Notes: generated from the sequence alone by a model not told the origin. 64,000 bases of DNA from Anodontia alba (GCA_964016985.1 OZ024823.1:113545459-113609458); one strand, 5' to 3'; counted from the first letter of the stretch, positions 32,203 to 45,400 are shown. Numbers and translations: made by a program.

Positions 32203-32785
32203 AGACAGTTTTGTATCCACTTTTGAATTTTGGCGCGTCTTTAATTCTAAATAGGCTATTTTGTCATCATTAACAGGATGGCAAACATTGTAGATCCTGA
32301 TAAGACGACTTGTTATCATCCGGATCTGTAATGTTTGCATAGTTATCTGTACCGGCCTTGAAAGGTTAAGCATGCGCAACGTGCACCCTAAGGGACCATT
32401 AGCCATATGCGAGCAGCAACGATCCATATAAGCCTGTGAATTTGCGCAATGGCATAAGGGCGCTTTACACACGTTGCGCATATTTTCTTAGTGACTGTCA
32501 AAACATAATATCTTAAAGCAAACCATGAATGTTTCTTTCAATGTAATATATTGGAGTTCGATAGTTTCTTTCAGAAATATTTCTTAACGCTTAGCATTGT
32601 GGATAAAATTTTCAGCAGACGACAAAGTACAAAGTTTTCATTGTAGAGCAGCCTGTTAGTATGTGCTATGTCACTTTAGTTGTTTAAAAAAGATCTATCA
32701 ACGTCGAGGTATTGTTTGTTGTACACAGTTATTATGGTAGAAGACGACGATTCATGGCCTACAATATTGACAAAATATTCTTCTA

Positions 32786-32856
32786 TAAGGGAGTCTACTC
32801 TACAAGGAAAGAATTTGCTCCAAAGGGAGCAAATTCTTCCCTTGTAGAATAGACCT
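32786..32856. repeat. Hairpin of the AAAGAATTTGCTCC type
   Basis: The arms ctacaaggaaagaatttgct and the complement agcaaattcttcccttgtag pair with one mismatch. Related hairpins are at 41367 and 39040. The surrounding 32700-32980 block probably is one MITE. Confidence 0.75.
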
Positions 32857-33121
32857 CTTTTTTCAAGGAGATGGGTGTGCAGGAAAGCAAACGTGAAGTT
32901 ACAAATTTTATCTCCCTTATACAAAATGCTATGCACAACGGAGAATCTGCCACGTATTCGGAATCCATTTAACAACGTCCCGTTATTGCCATGACAACCA
33001 ACTAAAATAGCCGATGATCTTTTAAAAACATAAACAAGTTGTATTCCACTTTATAGTCATTCAAAGTTTCAACAGAACAGCTTCTAGCGCAAACTTTATA
33101 ATTATGAATACTGACAGCTGT

Positions 33122-33323
33122 TTAACCCTTTCACCCTTGAGTTATTGAATTGGACTTTTCCATCTTAATTTGCATTCGGATTTCCCCATTGTTGCAAAAA
33201 GGAATGTAAGTCAAAATTCTAGAACAGAATGGCAAAAAGTGTAGATCCTGACGAGACGGTCTCATCTGGGTCTGCACTGTTTGCAAAGGTGTCTGTTTTT
33301 GTCTACAAAGCTGAACGGGTTAA
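33122..33323. mobile_element. TTAACCCTTTCA hairpin MITE with TTAA at both ends
   Basis: It opens ttaaccctttcacccttgag and closes gctgaacgggttaa. Terminal TTAA on both sides is consistent with TTAA-targeting transposition. Confidence 0.72.
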
Positions 33324-33759
33324 GACCAGCATATAGCTACAGGTCTGTAAGCCTGACAATTTTAACAAAATAGTTTCAGACGGTCTTGTCTCCAGGGATA
33401 CACCAATTGCATTTGATTGCAACTGGCGAAAGTGTTTTCTTAGAAGTTTGAAGGATTACGCAATTTACAGTCCATGATACCGAATTAGATACGAATGTGT
33501 TTTAGCTGGTCGGAGAAAAACTCTTTAAAAGTCTGAATAGACGGACGAACACACGGGCGTCGAACAGAAAATAATCACCATAGCTTACCATGAAAAGAAT
33601 AACGTTGGATTAAAACACTTTAAAGCAGTAAGCACAATTATAGCAGACGTCAGTCTACCTTTTTAATATGTTTTGTTTTCAAAAAAATAATAATACTTGG
33701 CCTTTTATGCGAATTGTCTGCAGACAATTCACATGAAATGTCAAACCTTCTTTTCTATT

Positions 33760-34380
33760 AAAGTACAAATCAAAATGTCATCTGCTGCATTTGTGATTAC
33801 CACTTGTGCAGTGGTAAATGACTCCGCCTCCAGAAGAGGGTGATGAACTGATTGAAAAAAAAAAAAAAAAAAAAAAAAAGTTAATTTCAACACAGAAAAT
33901 AAACCCGTTTATAACTCTACCCCTATCGTATTTTCTTTAAGTATTGGAACAAATGAACCTGAGCAAACAATAAAACAATACAGATCCGTGTGATCAAGAT
34001 CTAAACTGTTTGTCACTCGTCCAGCGGTTTTTATACGCATAAACAGAGTAGCAAAAATGACCTTAAGCCTTATTTTCTCTGAAAAGTACAAATCAAAATG
34101 CCGTCTGCTGCAGTTGTGACTAGCACTTTAAGGGTTAAGTGCGCAATGCTGAATGGCACCACCTCCAGTAGATGGCGATGAACCGACTTTGAAAAACAAA
34201 TACAAATAATTTCGGCACAGAAAATAAACCCGCTTATAATTCTACCCCTACCGTATTTTCTTCAAGTACTGGGACAGATTAACCTGAGTAAACAATCAAG
34301 GATTATAGATCCGTCTAATCAATGTCTAAACTGTTTATCACTCGTCTACCAGTTTTTACTTCAACAGAGTAGCGAAATGG
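33760..34380 (+). repeat. Direct duplication of about 315-335 bp
   Basis: Text from agtacaaatcaaaatg through cctccag, aaataaacccg and tgtttgtcactcgtc occurs twice (33760-34055 and 34072-34380). A poly(A) run of about 23 in the first copy accounts for part of the size difference. Similarity is moderate. Confidence 0.7.
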
Positions 34381-34630
34381 ATTTCTGTAAATTATAGGGC
34401 AAAAATATGTAAAAGAGTCAGGGACTCACAACATTCAGGGCATTTACTGTAACACCCACACCGAATAATAATGTTTGCTTTATTTCTTTCTTGCTAACAC
34501 TAAATGGACCGCGTCAAGCGAAAAGACATGCGCTAAATGTGCGGATTCACATCATCCTGCACATGCGCAGTGACATTCGGGGATTTGGTTTCCTTTGAAA
34601 CATTCTTTAGTATCCACTGAATCTGTTTAC

Positions 34631-34692
34631 GGACAGCGAAGGCCCTGATCAGACTGCGCATCCGCGCAGTATGATCTGGGCCTTCGCTGTCC
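34631..34692. repeat. Hairpin with GGACAGCGAAGGCCC arms
   Basis: The outer arms ggacagcgaaggcc and ggccttcgctgtcc are perfect. The inner gactgcgcatccgcgcagt makes a second stem. It is one of several elements with the phrase gatcag-N-ctgcgcat in the window. Confidence 0.85.
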
Positions 34693-35047
34693 GCATATGC
34701 CCGAGGGCACGTTTTCGCATGGGACGGCCCAAATATATTATAAGCTTATGAATATGAAATCTAATCAATATAAAGCCTTTGAACAACCCTTTCTTACTAT
34801 TAAAGAAGGAAAGTTCATCGTTCAAGAAATGGGATCTAACGTTTGATTATCGATAAAACGGTAACACATTCTCTGTGAAATGAACACGCGGTACATGGTG
34901 ATCTAAAAAAAAAGGAAATTTTTTTTCTGTATGCTTGAAAATAGTGTAAGAAAAACTCATTAGAGTCGGTAGGTATAGAAGTAGGTTACTGGAAAAAAAA
35001 AGGTCAGTAATACTGTCCGATAGTGTTTACAGTTTCGATATTAACGC

Positions 35048-35168
35048 TTAACTCTTTCACTGCCACAGGCGATAATAATAGGCTTTTACAAACAGCATAG
35101 ATCCAGATGAGACGGCTCAATGAGCCGTCTCATCTGGATCTACGCTGTTTGACACTCAGTCTTTCAAC
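35048..35168. mobile_element. Short TTAACTCTTTCA hairpin element
   Basis: The perfect palindrome aaacagcatagatccagatg, agacggctcaatgagccgtct, catctggatctacgctgttt sits between ttaactctttcac and a worn right end. Confidence 0.75.
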
Positions 35169-35169
35169 T

Positions 35170-36684
35170 ATACATATAAACGTCTTTCCAAGCGATGGTT
35201 TGTTAAAATAAAAAAAAAGCAGACGACAAATGTCGTCTGATACTTGGCGCCAAGAGTTAAAGCGCTAATCACAGCTGCCGCAGACAAGACATTGAAATAT
35301 ATTTTGTGATTTTCAGAGATAATAATTAAGTCTTGACAGTCCATGTGTAGACGATTCACATGAACTGTACCATTCTTATTTTATTTTAGAATGTTATCCG
35401 CTACAATTTTGCTTAGGGTTAATATGTTTTGAAAATTGCGGGTGTACCCGCAACAAGGATGACTTTCATTTCATGTGGTCATGACTATATTGCTTGCTGT
35501 TTTACTGTGATCATAAATGATATCCAGTTTGTAGTCATTAATTTTTATTTTCTGACAATATTGAATGAGCATGTGTTAAAAGGATTTCGTTATATTATTG
35601 TTATATTATTGTTAAGACGAGCTGAACAATTCAAACCGTCAAGAAATAAACGTTTAACCCAACATCAATTCAATAGCTTCTTGACAACCCAAACATATCG
35701 CATTTGCAATTAGCAGTGGAAAAGCAATAATAATTAAAAATAATATTAAGTTTTGCTAGAACACTTTATTTTATTATTTTATTTTTATTTATTTATTTAT
35801 TTATTTTTGGCTAACTGTGAAGATCCTACAGTAGCAATTTTAATCTTTAAATTGTCACGCAAAATTGCAATGGACGACATTCTCAAATATTGTCTTCATA
35901 TTTCAGAAAAAATAAAGTTTGATATTTCATGTGAATAGATTCATAGGAAATGGCAAGCATTAGTTTCTCTGAAAAAAAAAAAAAAAAAAAAGAAGAGGGA
36001 TTTCAGAATGTCGTCTACTGCTGTTGTTACATGCGTTCTGTGGGATTATTTGCACACATGTCATTGCACTCAAATAAAGACCAGCAATTATAGTTTTCAT
36101 TCAAACTCCTTATCTTCTAATAATATTCAACAAGATTTTCAAACCAGCATTTACTTTTCGCTTTCGTAAAGAAACAGTATCTTTTAACTTTTAGATTATA
36201 TTGAAATGCAGACAGTGGAAAAGTTTCTCTGCCAGTATGCACCTGGTTCCTGTCCTCTTTTCCATCGAGCAATTCCTTTACAATACTGTATTTACCCTAA
36301 GTGTTCGGACAGACATGCCTGAGTAAACAGTGTAGACCCAGGTCGACGCCGCTGAATGTGGCGCGTCTGATCAGTCTACACTGTCTGCCACTCAGCCGCC
36401 AATTTTCAGACACGTCAACAGGTAATAAAATATTTTTTTTTTTTTTTTTTTTTTTTATATATAAATTTTAGGACAAGTAAGGCGTCCGAAAATTTAGTGT
36501 AAATACGGTTAATACCATGTAAAACAAAATTCAGCTGCGGAACCCAGTTTTACGCTTTGCCTGCTGGGTAAGAAAATCAGCAGACGACATTTTGAAATAG
36601 TTTTCTTATTTTCCATAGAAAACAGGCTTTGACATTTCATGTAAATTAGAGACAATTTGCATGACAGGTCAAAACCTATTTTCT

Positions 36685-36717
<33 letters not shown>

Positions 36718-37797
36718 CAACAAACAAAAAAAAAAAAACAAAAAAAAAAAAAAAAAAAAAACACGAAAATATTTCAAACTGTGGTCTGCAGAAATATTTT
36801 TTTTATTTTTATTCCCAGAAAACAGGCTTTGATAGTTGCAAGTTGTCACCTACGGAAACAATTTGCGTGAAAGATAAAAGCCCATTTTCTGGGGGAAAAA
36901 AAAAAGAGAAAAATATTCCAAAATGTCGTCTGCTGAAACTATTACCCAGCACGCTGTTAAAGAAAATTCAACGACTGAAGATGCCAATACGTTTAAATTA
37001 TAGGACGACACACTGTATGTTCTTTGGTATGTATCAATATTCATCAAATTGAAGTGCGTTGGGTAATTATCACTGACCGGTATTTTATCTGTTCACTTTT
37101 AGCAATCATTTTGTCACGTTTCTGGACGAATCAGCTCTATGAAATAACTTCCACCCCCACGACACAAACATCCCAGATGCTTGCCCATTTCATGGGCTCT
37201 CTATGCGCCCAAATGAATGTTCACAATGATTGTTTAAAGGGCGACGACTGAGCGCTCATAAAATCAGGTTTTAACCCTGCTCTACACATTTGTAGTACTA
37301 GCAGTTTTGCTAGTGGTATGCGGTATTTCAGTTTAACCCTTGCCATCTGAATAAATTAAGATGCCACACCTTCTTCAAATTTTCAGCCAGTCAGATTACT
37401 TGATCCAGATTGTTGATATAAATTCACATACTGAATGCAAACAGTGCAGATCAAGATCAGTTGGCTGTTTGCAAAAGCCGGGTATATCCATGTTCAGCAG
37501 ACAAGGTTGTTTCTCTTCGTTTGTTCGTTCTGTTTTCATAAATTGTTGTCATTTTCTTTTGTCATTTCATGACATTTCAACCACTTTCAGCATCTTAGGA
37601 GAACTGTGCTCCGTGGCATTTCCTGGTTATCCCCATATTCATATTTTGCTTGGTTTCACATAAGCTGTAACCGTCTTACAAAAACTGACTTTTAATTCCA
37701 ACTTTTCCCCAGAGTTTTCAAATACGATTACGGGGAATTAAAAGGTATTTAACAGGTCATTAAAATGTGTTGATATGCTTACGTAGTTTTATGTATA
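35170..37797. other. AT-rich intergenic stretch upstream of the K2P gene
   Basis: It holds poly(A) and poly(T) tracts (35968-35990, 36430-36456, 36687-36763) and pieces of the AATTTGCATGAAATGTC inverted-repeat family (36580-36950). A hairpin at 36325-36402 pairs cagtgtagacc and tctacactgtct. No gene is supported; frames here are short and lack domains. Confidence 0.45.
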
Positions 37798-37798
37798 T

Positions 37799-38021
37799 AG
37801 TCGTCTCTCGTTATCTCGACTTCGCTTTACTCGAATAATCGCTTATCTCGAAATGAAAATCTGATTCCTGTTTTAACATGGAAATCTAACAACAGGTAAC
37901 AAAATATTGCGGAAAAGAGGAGAAATTGCTCCTAAATTCTGAAAATCGGATATGTCGAAGTACGGATATCTCGAAGTATTTCAGAGGATCTTTTAGACTT
38001 CAAGATAACGAGAGTCGACTG
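37799..38021. mobile_element. pogo-like MITE (CAGTCGACTCTCG type), shortened copy
   Basis: The ends tagtcgtctctcgttatctc and gataacgagagtcgactg pair and TA follows the right end. Only the left arm of the usual central hairpin (gaggagaaattgctcc) remains. Confidence 0.8.
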
Positions 38022-38134
38022 TATATGCATATATACGTATATGAGGTTGTTTTGCATACAGTTTATTTTATTAAGATCTGCATAAATATTTGGTCGAATC
38101 AAATGAATTTAACCGTCACCAGTTTCTGTGCTAA

Positions 38135-38291
38135 TTCAGCAGACGACAATTTGGTGATATTTTTCTTATTTTTTCCAGAAACAGGATTTGACATTTCATG
38201 CAAATTGTCTCCAGTGGAGACAATTTGCATGAAACATCAACTCCTGTTTTCCGGGAAAATAAGAAAAATATTTCAATATGTCATCTGCTGA
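38135..38291. repeat. Inverted-repeat element (CAGCAGACGAC / AATTTGCATGAAA)
   Basis: Most of the 157 bp folds on itself: cagcagacgacaatttgg at the left pairs with atgtcatctgctg at the right, and caaattgtctcc with ggagacaatttg at the centre. Relatives are at 54354-54520 and 62290-62400. Confidence 0.8.
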
Positions 38292-38455
38292 AAATTTTAC
38301 CCAGAGTGCTAAGCATTAAAAGAATAGCCGATGGATGAGTACAAAGTACAGTACAGTGTGATGAACTAATAGATGTGTCCAAAACCCTACAATACCAGTC
38401 TCCTTGTCACATAACTATGAAAGCAAGAGCAGCTTTCTTCGAATGTAAGATGTTA

Positions 38456-38796
38456 CAGTCGACTCTCGTTATCTCGAATTCCAAGGGATTCACTGAAACA
38501 CTTCGAGGTATCCATACCTCTACATATCAGAGTTGAGAGAGTGAGGAAAACAATAAATTGAACAACCACATTTAACAAATGAATATGTAATTTGACTCCT
38601 GAAGTTAGAAATATATATATATATATAAAATAATGTGGAAAAGAGGAGAAATTGCTCCTTAGGAGCAATTTCTCCTCTTTTCCACATTATTTTGTTACCT
38701 GTTGTCATAGTTTCATGTTAAAACAGGGACCAGATTTTCACTTCGAGATAAGGGGTAATTCGAAATAAGCGAGTTCGAGATAACGAGGTTCGACTG
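38456..38796. mobile_element. pogo-like MITE (CAGTCGACTCTCG type), copy 2
   Basis: Ends CAGTCGACTCTCGTTATC and the complement CAGTCGAACCTCGTTATC are flanked by TA. The central perfect hairpin is tggaaaagaggagaaattgc with its complement. It lies about 0.5 kb upstream of the K2P first coding exon. Confidence 0.87.
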
Positions 38797-38969
38797 TATT
38801 TGGTATTGTCTTATGCCTTTTCGCAAATGTAATTTTGCTTTTTACGTGTTTCTAATTAAATACTAACCTATGCGGCTAATGAGTTTATACACCAAACAAA
38901 CGCCAGTGTAACAGGTCACTAAATGGCGATCTTGTGTAAGCAGGAACATTTATTTAGTGTAAATCTTTA

Positions 38970-39190
38970 AGTGAAATGGATACACTTTCAAGGATGATAC
39001 ATGTAACTGTCAAAATTATTTATGTCTCTATTCTGAAAGGGGTCTACTAGAAGAAAAAAAAATGTGCTCCCCTTGGGAAAAAAATCTTTCCTTTTAGAGT
39101 AGAGACTTTTGTAGAAGAAGCTTGATGGCAGAAAAGCAAACGGGAAGTCACAAAATTTATCTCGTCCGAATGGTGGACCATCTACAGTGT
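38970..39190. repeat. Hairpin-type repeat just upstream of K2P exon 1
   Basis: Blocks ggatacactttcaaggatg, a worn ctactagaagaaaaaaaaat / ctttccttttagagtag hairpin and gggaagtcacaaaatttatc match pieces near 41310-41490, 42800 and 47030. It is a degraded member of the AAAGAATTTGCTCC hairpin family. Confidence 0.55.
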
Positions 39191-39279
39191 ACTTAGACCT
39201 GTACGACATTTAAGCGCCTGATAGATAAAGAAAAGTTATAACTGACTGTCAAACAAATGAATATTTCGCTTATTTACAG

Positions 39280-39333
39280 ATGACAGAAAATTTCTTGTAA
39301 CCCACTTTCGAGAAAGACTTCTACGGCACTACA
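39280..39333 (+). promoter_or_regulatory. K2P 5' leader with a 6-codon upstream ORF
   Basis: A good acceptor (cgcttatttacAG) ends at 39279, so the coding exon probably begins at 39280 after a non-coding upstream exon. The first triplet of that exon is ATG, opening MTENFL and then TAA at 39298-39300. This upstream ORF is in the same frame as the main start and ends 33 nt before it. It could dampen translation; the acceptor use is inferred. Confidence 0.5.
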
Positions 39334-39475
39334 ATGCATTGGATAACGCTGACAGTGCTAGCTGCTGTTCTTCTTGTATACCTTTTGGTAGGGGCAGCCA
39401 TTTTTATGGCACTGGAGAAAGACAATGAAACAGAAGTGTCCAACACAGCCTTCTCAACCTTCACCACTTTCATAA
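39334..39475 (+). CDS. K2P channel coding exon 1: M1
   Basis: The ATG at 39334 opens MHWITLTVLAAVLLVYLLVG, so the first membrane helix begins almost at the N-terminus. The exon continues through AAIFMALEKDNETEVSN and ends ATAA|GTACGT in phase 1. Reading through the donor adds unrelated residues. Glu28 after M1 is a conserved K2P position. Confidence 0.92.
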
Positions 39476-42400
39476 GTACGTATACACATGTATCATTAGT
39501 ACAGCCGCTAAGTGAGAAAAAGTGCATGTACCTTCTGACATGTGCCCCCAACGAAGACTCAAATCAGCCTGCGCATCTGTGCAGTCTGATTAGAGACTTC
39601 GTTGTCCTCATGAAGAAACTTTGCATCCTTGGCTTTCCAAAATTATTACGAAAACAAGCCTATTCAAATATACTGAAAATTTTACCACCAAAAAATGAAA
39701 ATTTTCAGATAAAAATTCTGATGTTTTTCATAGTTCTGCTCAAAACGTAGATTGTGTTACTCGTTAGAACCGTCTCGGTGAGGCGGTTCTAACGAGTACC
39801 CATAATCTATGTTTTTGGGCGGAAATAAGAAAAATAATGTATACTCCTGTAACCCCCAGTTTTACTATATAACAGTGGGGTTTAAGGGAGTCAACATTAT
39901 GTAGGCATATTTTCGTGATGCTTATGCCGTATTTACCCTGAATACTGGGATTGACAGGCCTGAGCAAATGCCAAGAATGCAGTGTCTAATCAGTGTCTAT
40001 ACTGATTGCCACTCAGTTCAGCAGATTTCAGACAGATCAGTAGGTGGTCAAATGGACTTATTGAATTTTTAGAAAAAAATGGTAAGAAGTTATTGTGTCC
40101 CAATATGAGTAAATATGGTAGTCCACAAACACAATGATAGAAATGAGGATTCAAAGTTACATCATAGCTACAAATAAGAGGGGTATCCACATAATATTTT
40201 TCTTATTTCTCAACGAAAACATATGTTGTGGTACTCATTAGAAGCGCCTCACCGAGGCGCTTCTAATGAGTACCCACAACATATGTTTTCGTGGAGAAAT
40301 AAGAAAGATATCAGCATTTTTTCGGATGAAAAAAGCGCCCTATCTGTTGCTATGGTTACATTGCATTTATTGTCTGTTGTATTGCATTTACAGAAATAGT
40401 ACAACTAACATGTAACTCAAGGGACTACAAAAAGATTTTCCAACAAGATGAGAGTGCATTTTTATTGGGGGATTTTGTTTTCACAATAATTCTATGAAAA
40501 TAATGGTAGACAGAATTGTTATGTCTGTTATATATACAGTGGCTCTGTTTGTATCAACAGAAAACAACAAATCTTTACTTAACAATATATTAGTTGCCTA
40601 GATTGCCTACCAAATTCCACCATGAATAAATATATGACCACAAGTAAATGAAAATAAAACCTATATACGCGACTTTGATTTTGAAATGCACAGATAGTAA
40701 TGTCAAGACGTATAATAACTGATTCAACCGCGCAAACAAAAAAAAAAAATAAATAAATAAATAAATAAATACGTACCTTTATACCTTTGCAAACATTGTC
40801 GATCCAGATAAAACAAAACAAAAAAAAAACCCCAAAAAACAACAACAACAAAAAAAAAAAAACAACACTCGTAATGAGCTTTCGCACATAATCCACATTG
40901 TTTGCCATTCTGTCTTTGACTTGCATGTATGATCGGCACCATTTTTTGCAACTATACCAGAGTCTCAGTTGAAGGATGGAGGAGTGTACTTCAAAAACTC
41001 AGGAGTGAAAGAGTTTAAATGTTATTATACCTACTTAGCCTCTTATATACATCTCTTGAAATACTTGTTTTGAATACTTGTTCTACTTATGTTCTAGGTG
41101 ATAATAGTGCGTGTGTAACAAGCACAGAGTTATCGACCTTTGTGAGGTCAATTATATCAGCATATGATGCAGGCGTCATAGCAACATCAGATACGTCAAG
41201 TGAGAGTAATTGGGACTACGGTGCTTCACTATTCTTCTCTATGACTGTCATAACTTCTATCGGTAAGTACCGATATATGCTGCATATCGTTGAAATATTA
41301 ATAGAATGGATCCACTTTCAGGGGTGGCAACTTTGTCGAAATTGTTTTCTCTCCCTTCTGAAAAGCATCTACTCTAAAAGGAAAGAATTTGCTTCCACGG
41401 GAAGCAAATTCTTTCCTTTTAGAGTAGATCCTTTTTCAGAATGAGATTCAATGTGCAGGAAGAAAACGGAAAGTCATAGAAATTATTTCCTTCTTAAAAA
41501 CGGCAGAAAACCTGCCAAGTGTATCCAAATACCTTAACGTGACAAAATACAGTCGAACTTCAATGAATCGAACACCTTTGGGACCATGGAAAATTGTTCG
41601 AGCCATGGGTAGTTCGAGCCAATGAAGGTTAATCATGGCGCCAGGTCAGGAAGCAAATATCGCTAATTCTGGGAGATCTATCGATCTTCTATACAACTAT
41701 TGTATGTTGAGTGTACTCATTAGAATCGCCTCGAAGAGGCGATTTTAATGAGTACACTCAACATACAATTTCATGAAATAAGAAAGCTTCCTGAAATATT
41801 TGTTTTCTTGATCTATCGGAAGAATTTCGTCGGGACTCAAAAAACGAGTTTGAATTAGCCATGGTGAACGAGGCATCGGTGTTCGAGCTATTGAGATTCA
41901 ACTGTAATAGATCAAAATAACTTACTGCTACACTCAAAACCCATCTTGAGTATACAGGATCAATTAGAAATAAATCATACTGATCAAATTGAACAAAAAG
42001 GTCTAGAGGATATTTGCTACATAGTGCTGGGTGGGTTTGTAGGAACTGGCGAAATACCATCAATGTTTGTGTTATGCTGGATGGTTTACAATAGCCAATA
42101 CGAAAAACCCGCTGACTGTGTTTTGTTATTACCTTTTTTATATAAATTTCTCGGACACAGTATCCATCGATAGGACCCCATTTTAAGATGTCACAAGAGA
42201 AACAAGAATATCCCATCATGCCAAGTATCTAACTCCATAAACAGACGCATTTCAACGGTTCGAACATTTTTGGCACCATAGAAAATTGTTCGAGACATGT
42301 ATAGTTAGAGCTACTGAGGGTTAATTATGGTGCCAGGTCAAGGATCAATAATAAGCGATAATTTAGGGAAATGTTTTTCGTAATACAAACAACATCAGAT

Positions 42401-45400
42401 TTCATGATAAAATAAGAAACTTTCATTAAATCTTTGTTTTCTTGAGCTTTCGGAAGAATTTCGTAGGGACTAAAAACAAGTTCGAATTAGCCCTGGTAAA
42501 CGAGCCACCGATGTTCGAGCTATTGAAGTGACTGTACAATTATAGATGCTCTTAAGATTTCAATTTTCCCTGGAATAGTTAACCTCCTTTTCTTTCCGTA
42601 AAAACAGCAGAGGGTTTCGAAGTATTTATATAATCGTTCATGCAAATTCTACAGAAATACCTAGCAGCACCTAGCAACAGTTCTCAGGACCATTTCTTTC
42701 AGCATGATTTGTTTGTTCAGGATTACAAATTGGTGCTGCATACTCCAGTTGGGTTTGTATGCAACTGTAAATTAATTTGTTTTATCATTTTATCGCATTA
42801 AAGAGACTGGATACATTTGGTAGGTTTGCTTCCCTTTTTACAGGGGAGATAACTTTTTTGACTTCCTGTTTGCATCCTTGCCCGCTATAATCCCCTTCTG
42901 AAAAGGGCTTTTCTATAAATTGATTTTGTATATAGATGTCTATAGCTTTTCGAAGTAAAAACCCAGTAAGCATTCTATGTAAATCTATAGCGGGCCGTTA
43001 TCGGCCCGCCAGGGTAGCTGACGGGTCGATAACGGCCCGCTGTAGATTTATAAAGAATGCCAGCTGGGAACTCTTATCGGGTACTTAAGGTAATATATTA
43101 TGTTTTCTTGTTAGGACATACGTAAATAGTTACGACACACCTGTAAATTCATTTGAGCCTCAACATGAGACAATGTACCTTATGACATATGCGACCAGCA
43201 AAGAGTAAGATGAGCCTACGCATCCGCGCAGTCTGGTCAGCGCCGTTTCCGTCTTCCTGAAGAAGCCTTGGGTTCTTGCATGATGCTTATCCACAGATCC
43301 ATAGAAGTCGCTGTTCAGACTGTGGTGCTTAGGCTGATCTGAGTCTAGGATGGTCGCATATGCCATAACTAGGTAGATTACGTTTCGGTCCGGTTCGTCT
43401 TGCCATGACTACAAATATGAATTACAGTCGAACTTCGTTGGCTCGAACATCTTTGGGACCATGGAGATTTGTTCGAAGCACGGGTAGTTCGAGCCACTAC
43501 AGATTAACCCCAGTAAGCATTCTTTATAAATCTATAGCGGGCCGTTATCGGCCCGTCAGGGTAGCTGACGGGCCGATAACGGCCCGCTATAGATTTATAA
43601 AGAATGCTAGCTGGAATCATAGCATTAGGTCAGGAAGCAAAAGTGGACAATTTAGGGAAGTATTTTTGGTCTTCTATATAAAAATGGTATATTAAGTGTA
43701 CTCATTAGAATAGCCTAGCTGAGGCGATTCTAAGAGTACACACAACACACAATTTCATGATAAAATAAGAAAAAATCACACACACAAAAAAAATCCCTAA
43801 ATTGTTTTCTGAGCTATCGGAAACTCAAAAACGAGTCCGAATCAGGCATGGTAAACGAACCATCGGTGTTCGAGCTATTGAAGGTCAACGGTATATACTT
43901 TTTCTTTTAATTTTTATTAATGTCTTACAACCTCAAGCAAAATATAGACGTACAAGTATACACTTACTTTGTACATGTGTGTACATCTGTACTTGTACAT
44001 CAATATTTTTACGCTCACCCAGGTACATGTAGATACAGTCGAACTTCGATGGCTCGAACCCCTTTGGAACCATGAAAATTTGTTCGAGACAGCGGTTGTT
44101 CGAGCCTCGGAAGGTTAATACTATTAGTGCTACACCAGGAGGCACAATGTAGATAACTGTGGGATATCTTTTCATTGTTCTATATTTTAAATGTATGTTG
44201 TGTGTACTCATGAGAATCGCCTCATAGAGGCGATTCTTATGAGTACACACAGCATACATTTACAAGATAAAAGAAGAAAATCTCCCTAAATTATCCGTAT
44301 ATCGTATTTGGAGGAAATCCATGCGGACTCAAGAACGTGTTCGTCTCATCCATGGTAAACGAGCCATCGGGGTTCGAGCCACTGAAGTTCTACTGTATGT
44401 GCTCTGTCTCAGTGAAATGAGCTTTTATGGTCGTGTTTCCAGGTTACGGACATATATCACCAACGACTCCTGGAGGCCAAGTATTTTTCATATTTTACGC
44501 CGTAGTTGGGATACCATTATGTGCCACATTCCTAGCAGGACTCGGTGACAAGTTAGCCAAACCTTATCGGAAGCTGGAAAAGAAAACGATACTACCGAAA
44601 TATCCGAAGACAGAAAAGATTTTAAAGATGGTTGGATTTAATGCAATTTGTTTTGTGATATTTTCACTGGTACCAGCGGCAATATTTATGGCAGTGGAAG
44701 GTTGGACATATCTAGAATCGTGGTATTATACTGTCGTTACCTTGACAACGGTCGGATTCGGAGATTATGTTCCAGGTAAGCGACGATTTTCAAATTAAAC
44801 CCAGCAAACACACAACGTAGCAACAACGTCGCTGCAACGTCGTGACGTTGCAGCGACGTTGTAACGACGTTGTGTGTTTGCTGGGAAGTGACAGGATACA
44901 CTTGGTAGATATTCTGTCATCGTTACAAGAGATGCAATTTTTGTGACTTCTTGCATGCTTTCTTGCACATCAGTCCCCTTCCGAAAAGGGATCTATCCTG
45001 AAAGAAAATAATCTGCTAACAAGGAGAGCAAGTGTTTTCCTTTTAGAGAAGACCCCTGTTAGAAGGTAGGCAAAAAGTTGACACTGATCATGAAACGTTT
45101 GATATTTTTTGTACAAAACGCTTTCCTGCTTACCAAGCCCTTTCTGAATCGAATATATATTCTAAAAATGTCGTATTTGCTCTGTTTAGAGTAGATCCCT
45201 TTTCAGGAGGGAGGCAAAACACTCTCTTCTCTTCCCCAACGATGCAATCACAATGCCAGACAGGACGCACCAAACCCAATACACACTAACCCTTAAACTG
45301 CCAATCAGAACAATTGTCGTCTGCTTTGTCATCTGCTTGTGATTTTAAAAGTCATTTTTGCAAACAGTGTGGACCCAGATCAGACCTCTTCTGGGAGCAG

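Noticed and set aside
41019..41444. 141-codon frame as a separate gene
   Set aside because: Its middle is K2P exon 2; the ends run into introns past a clean acceptor and donor.
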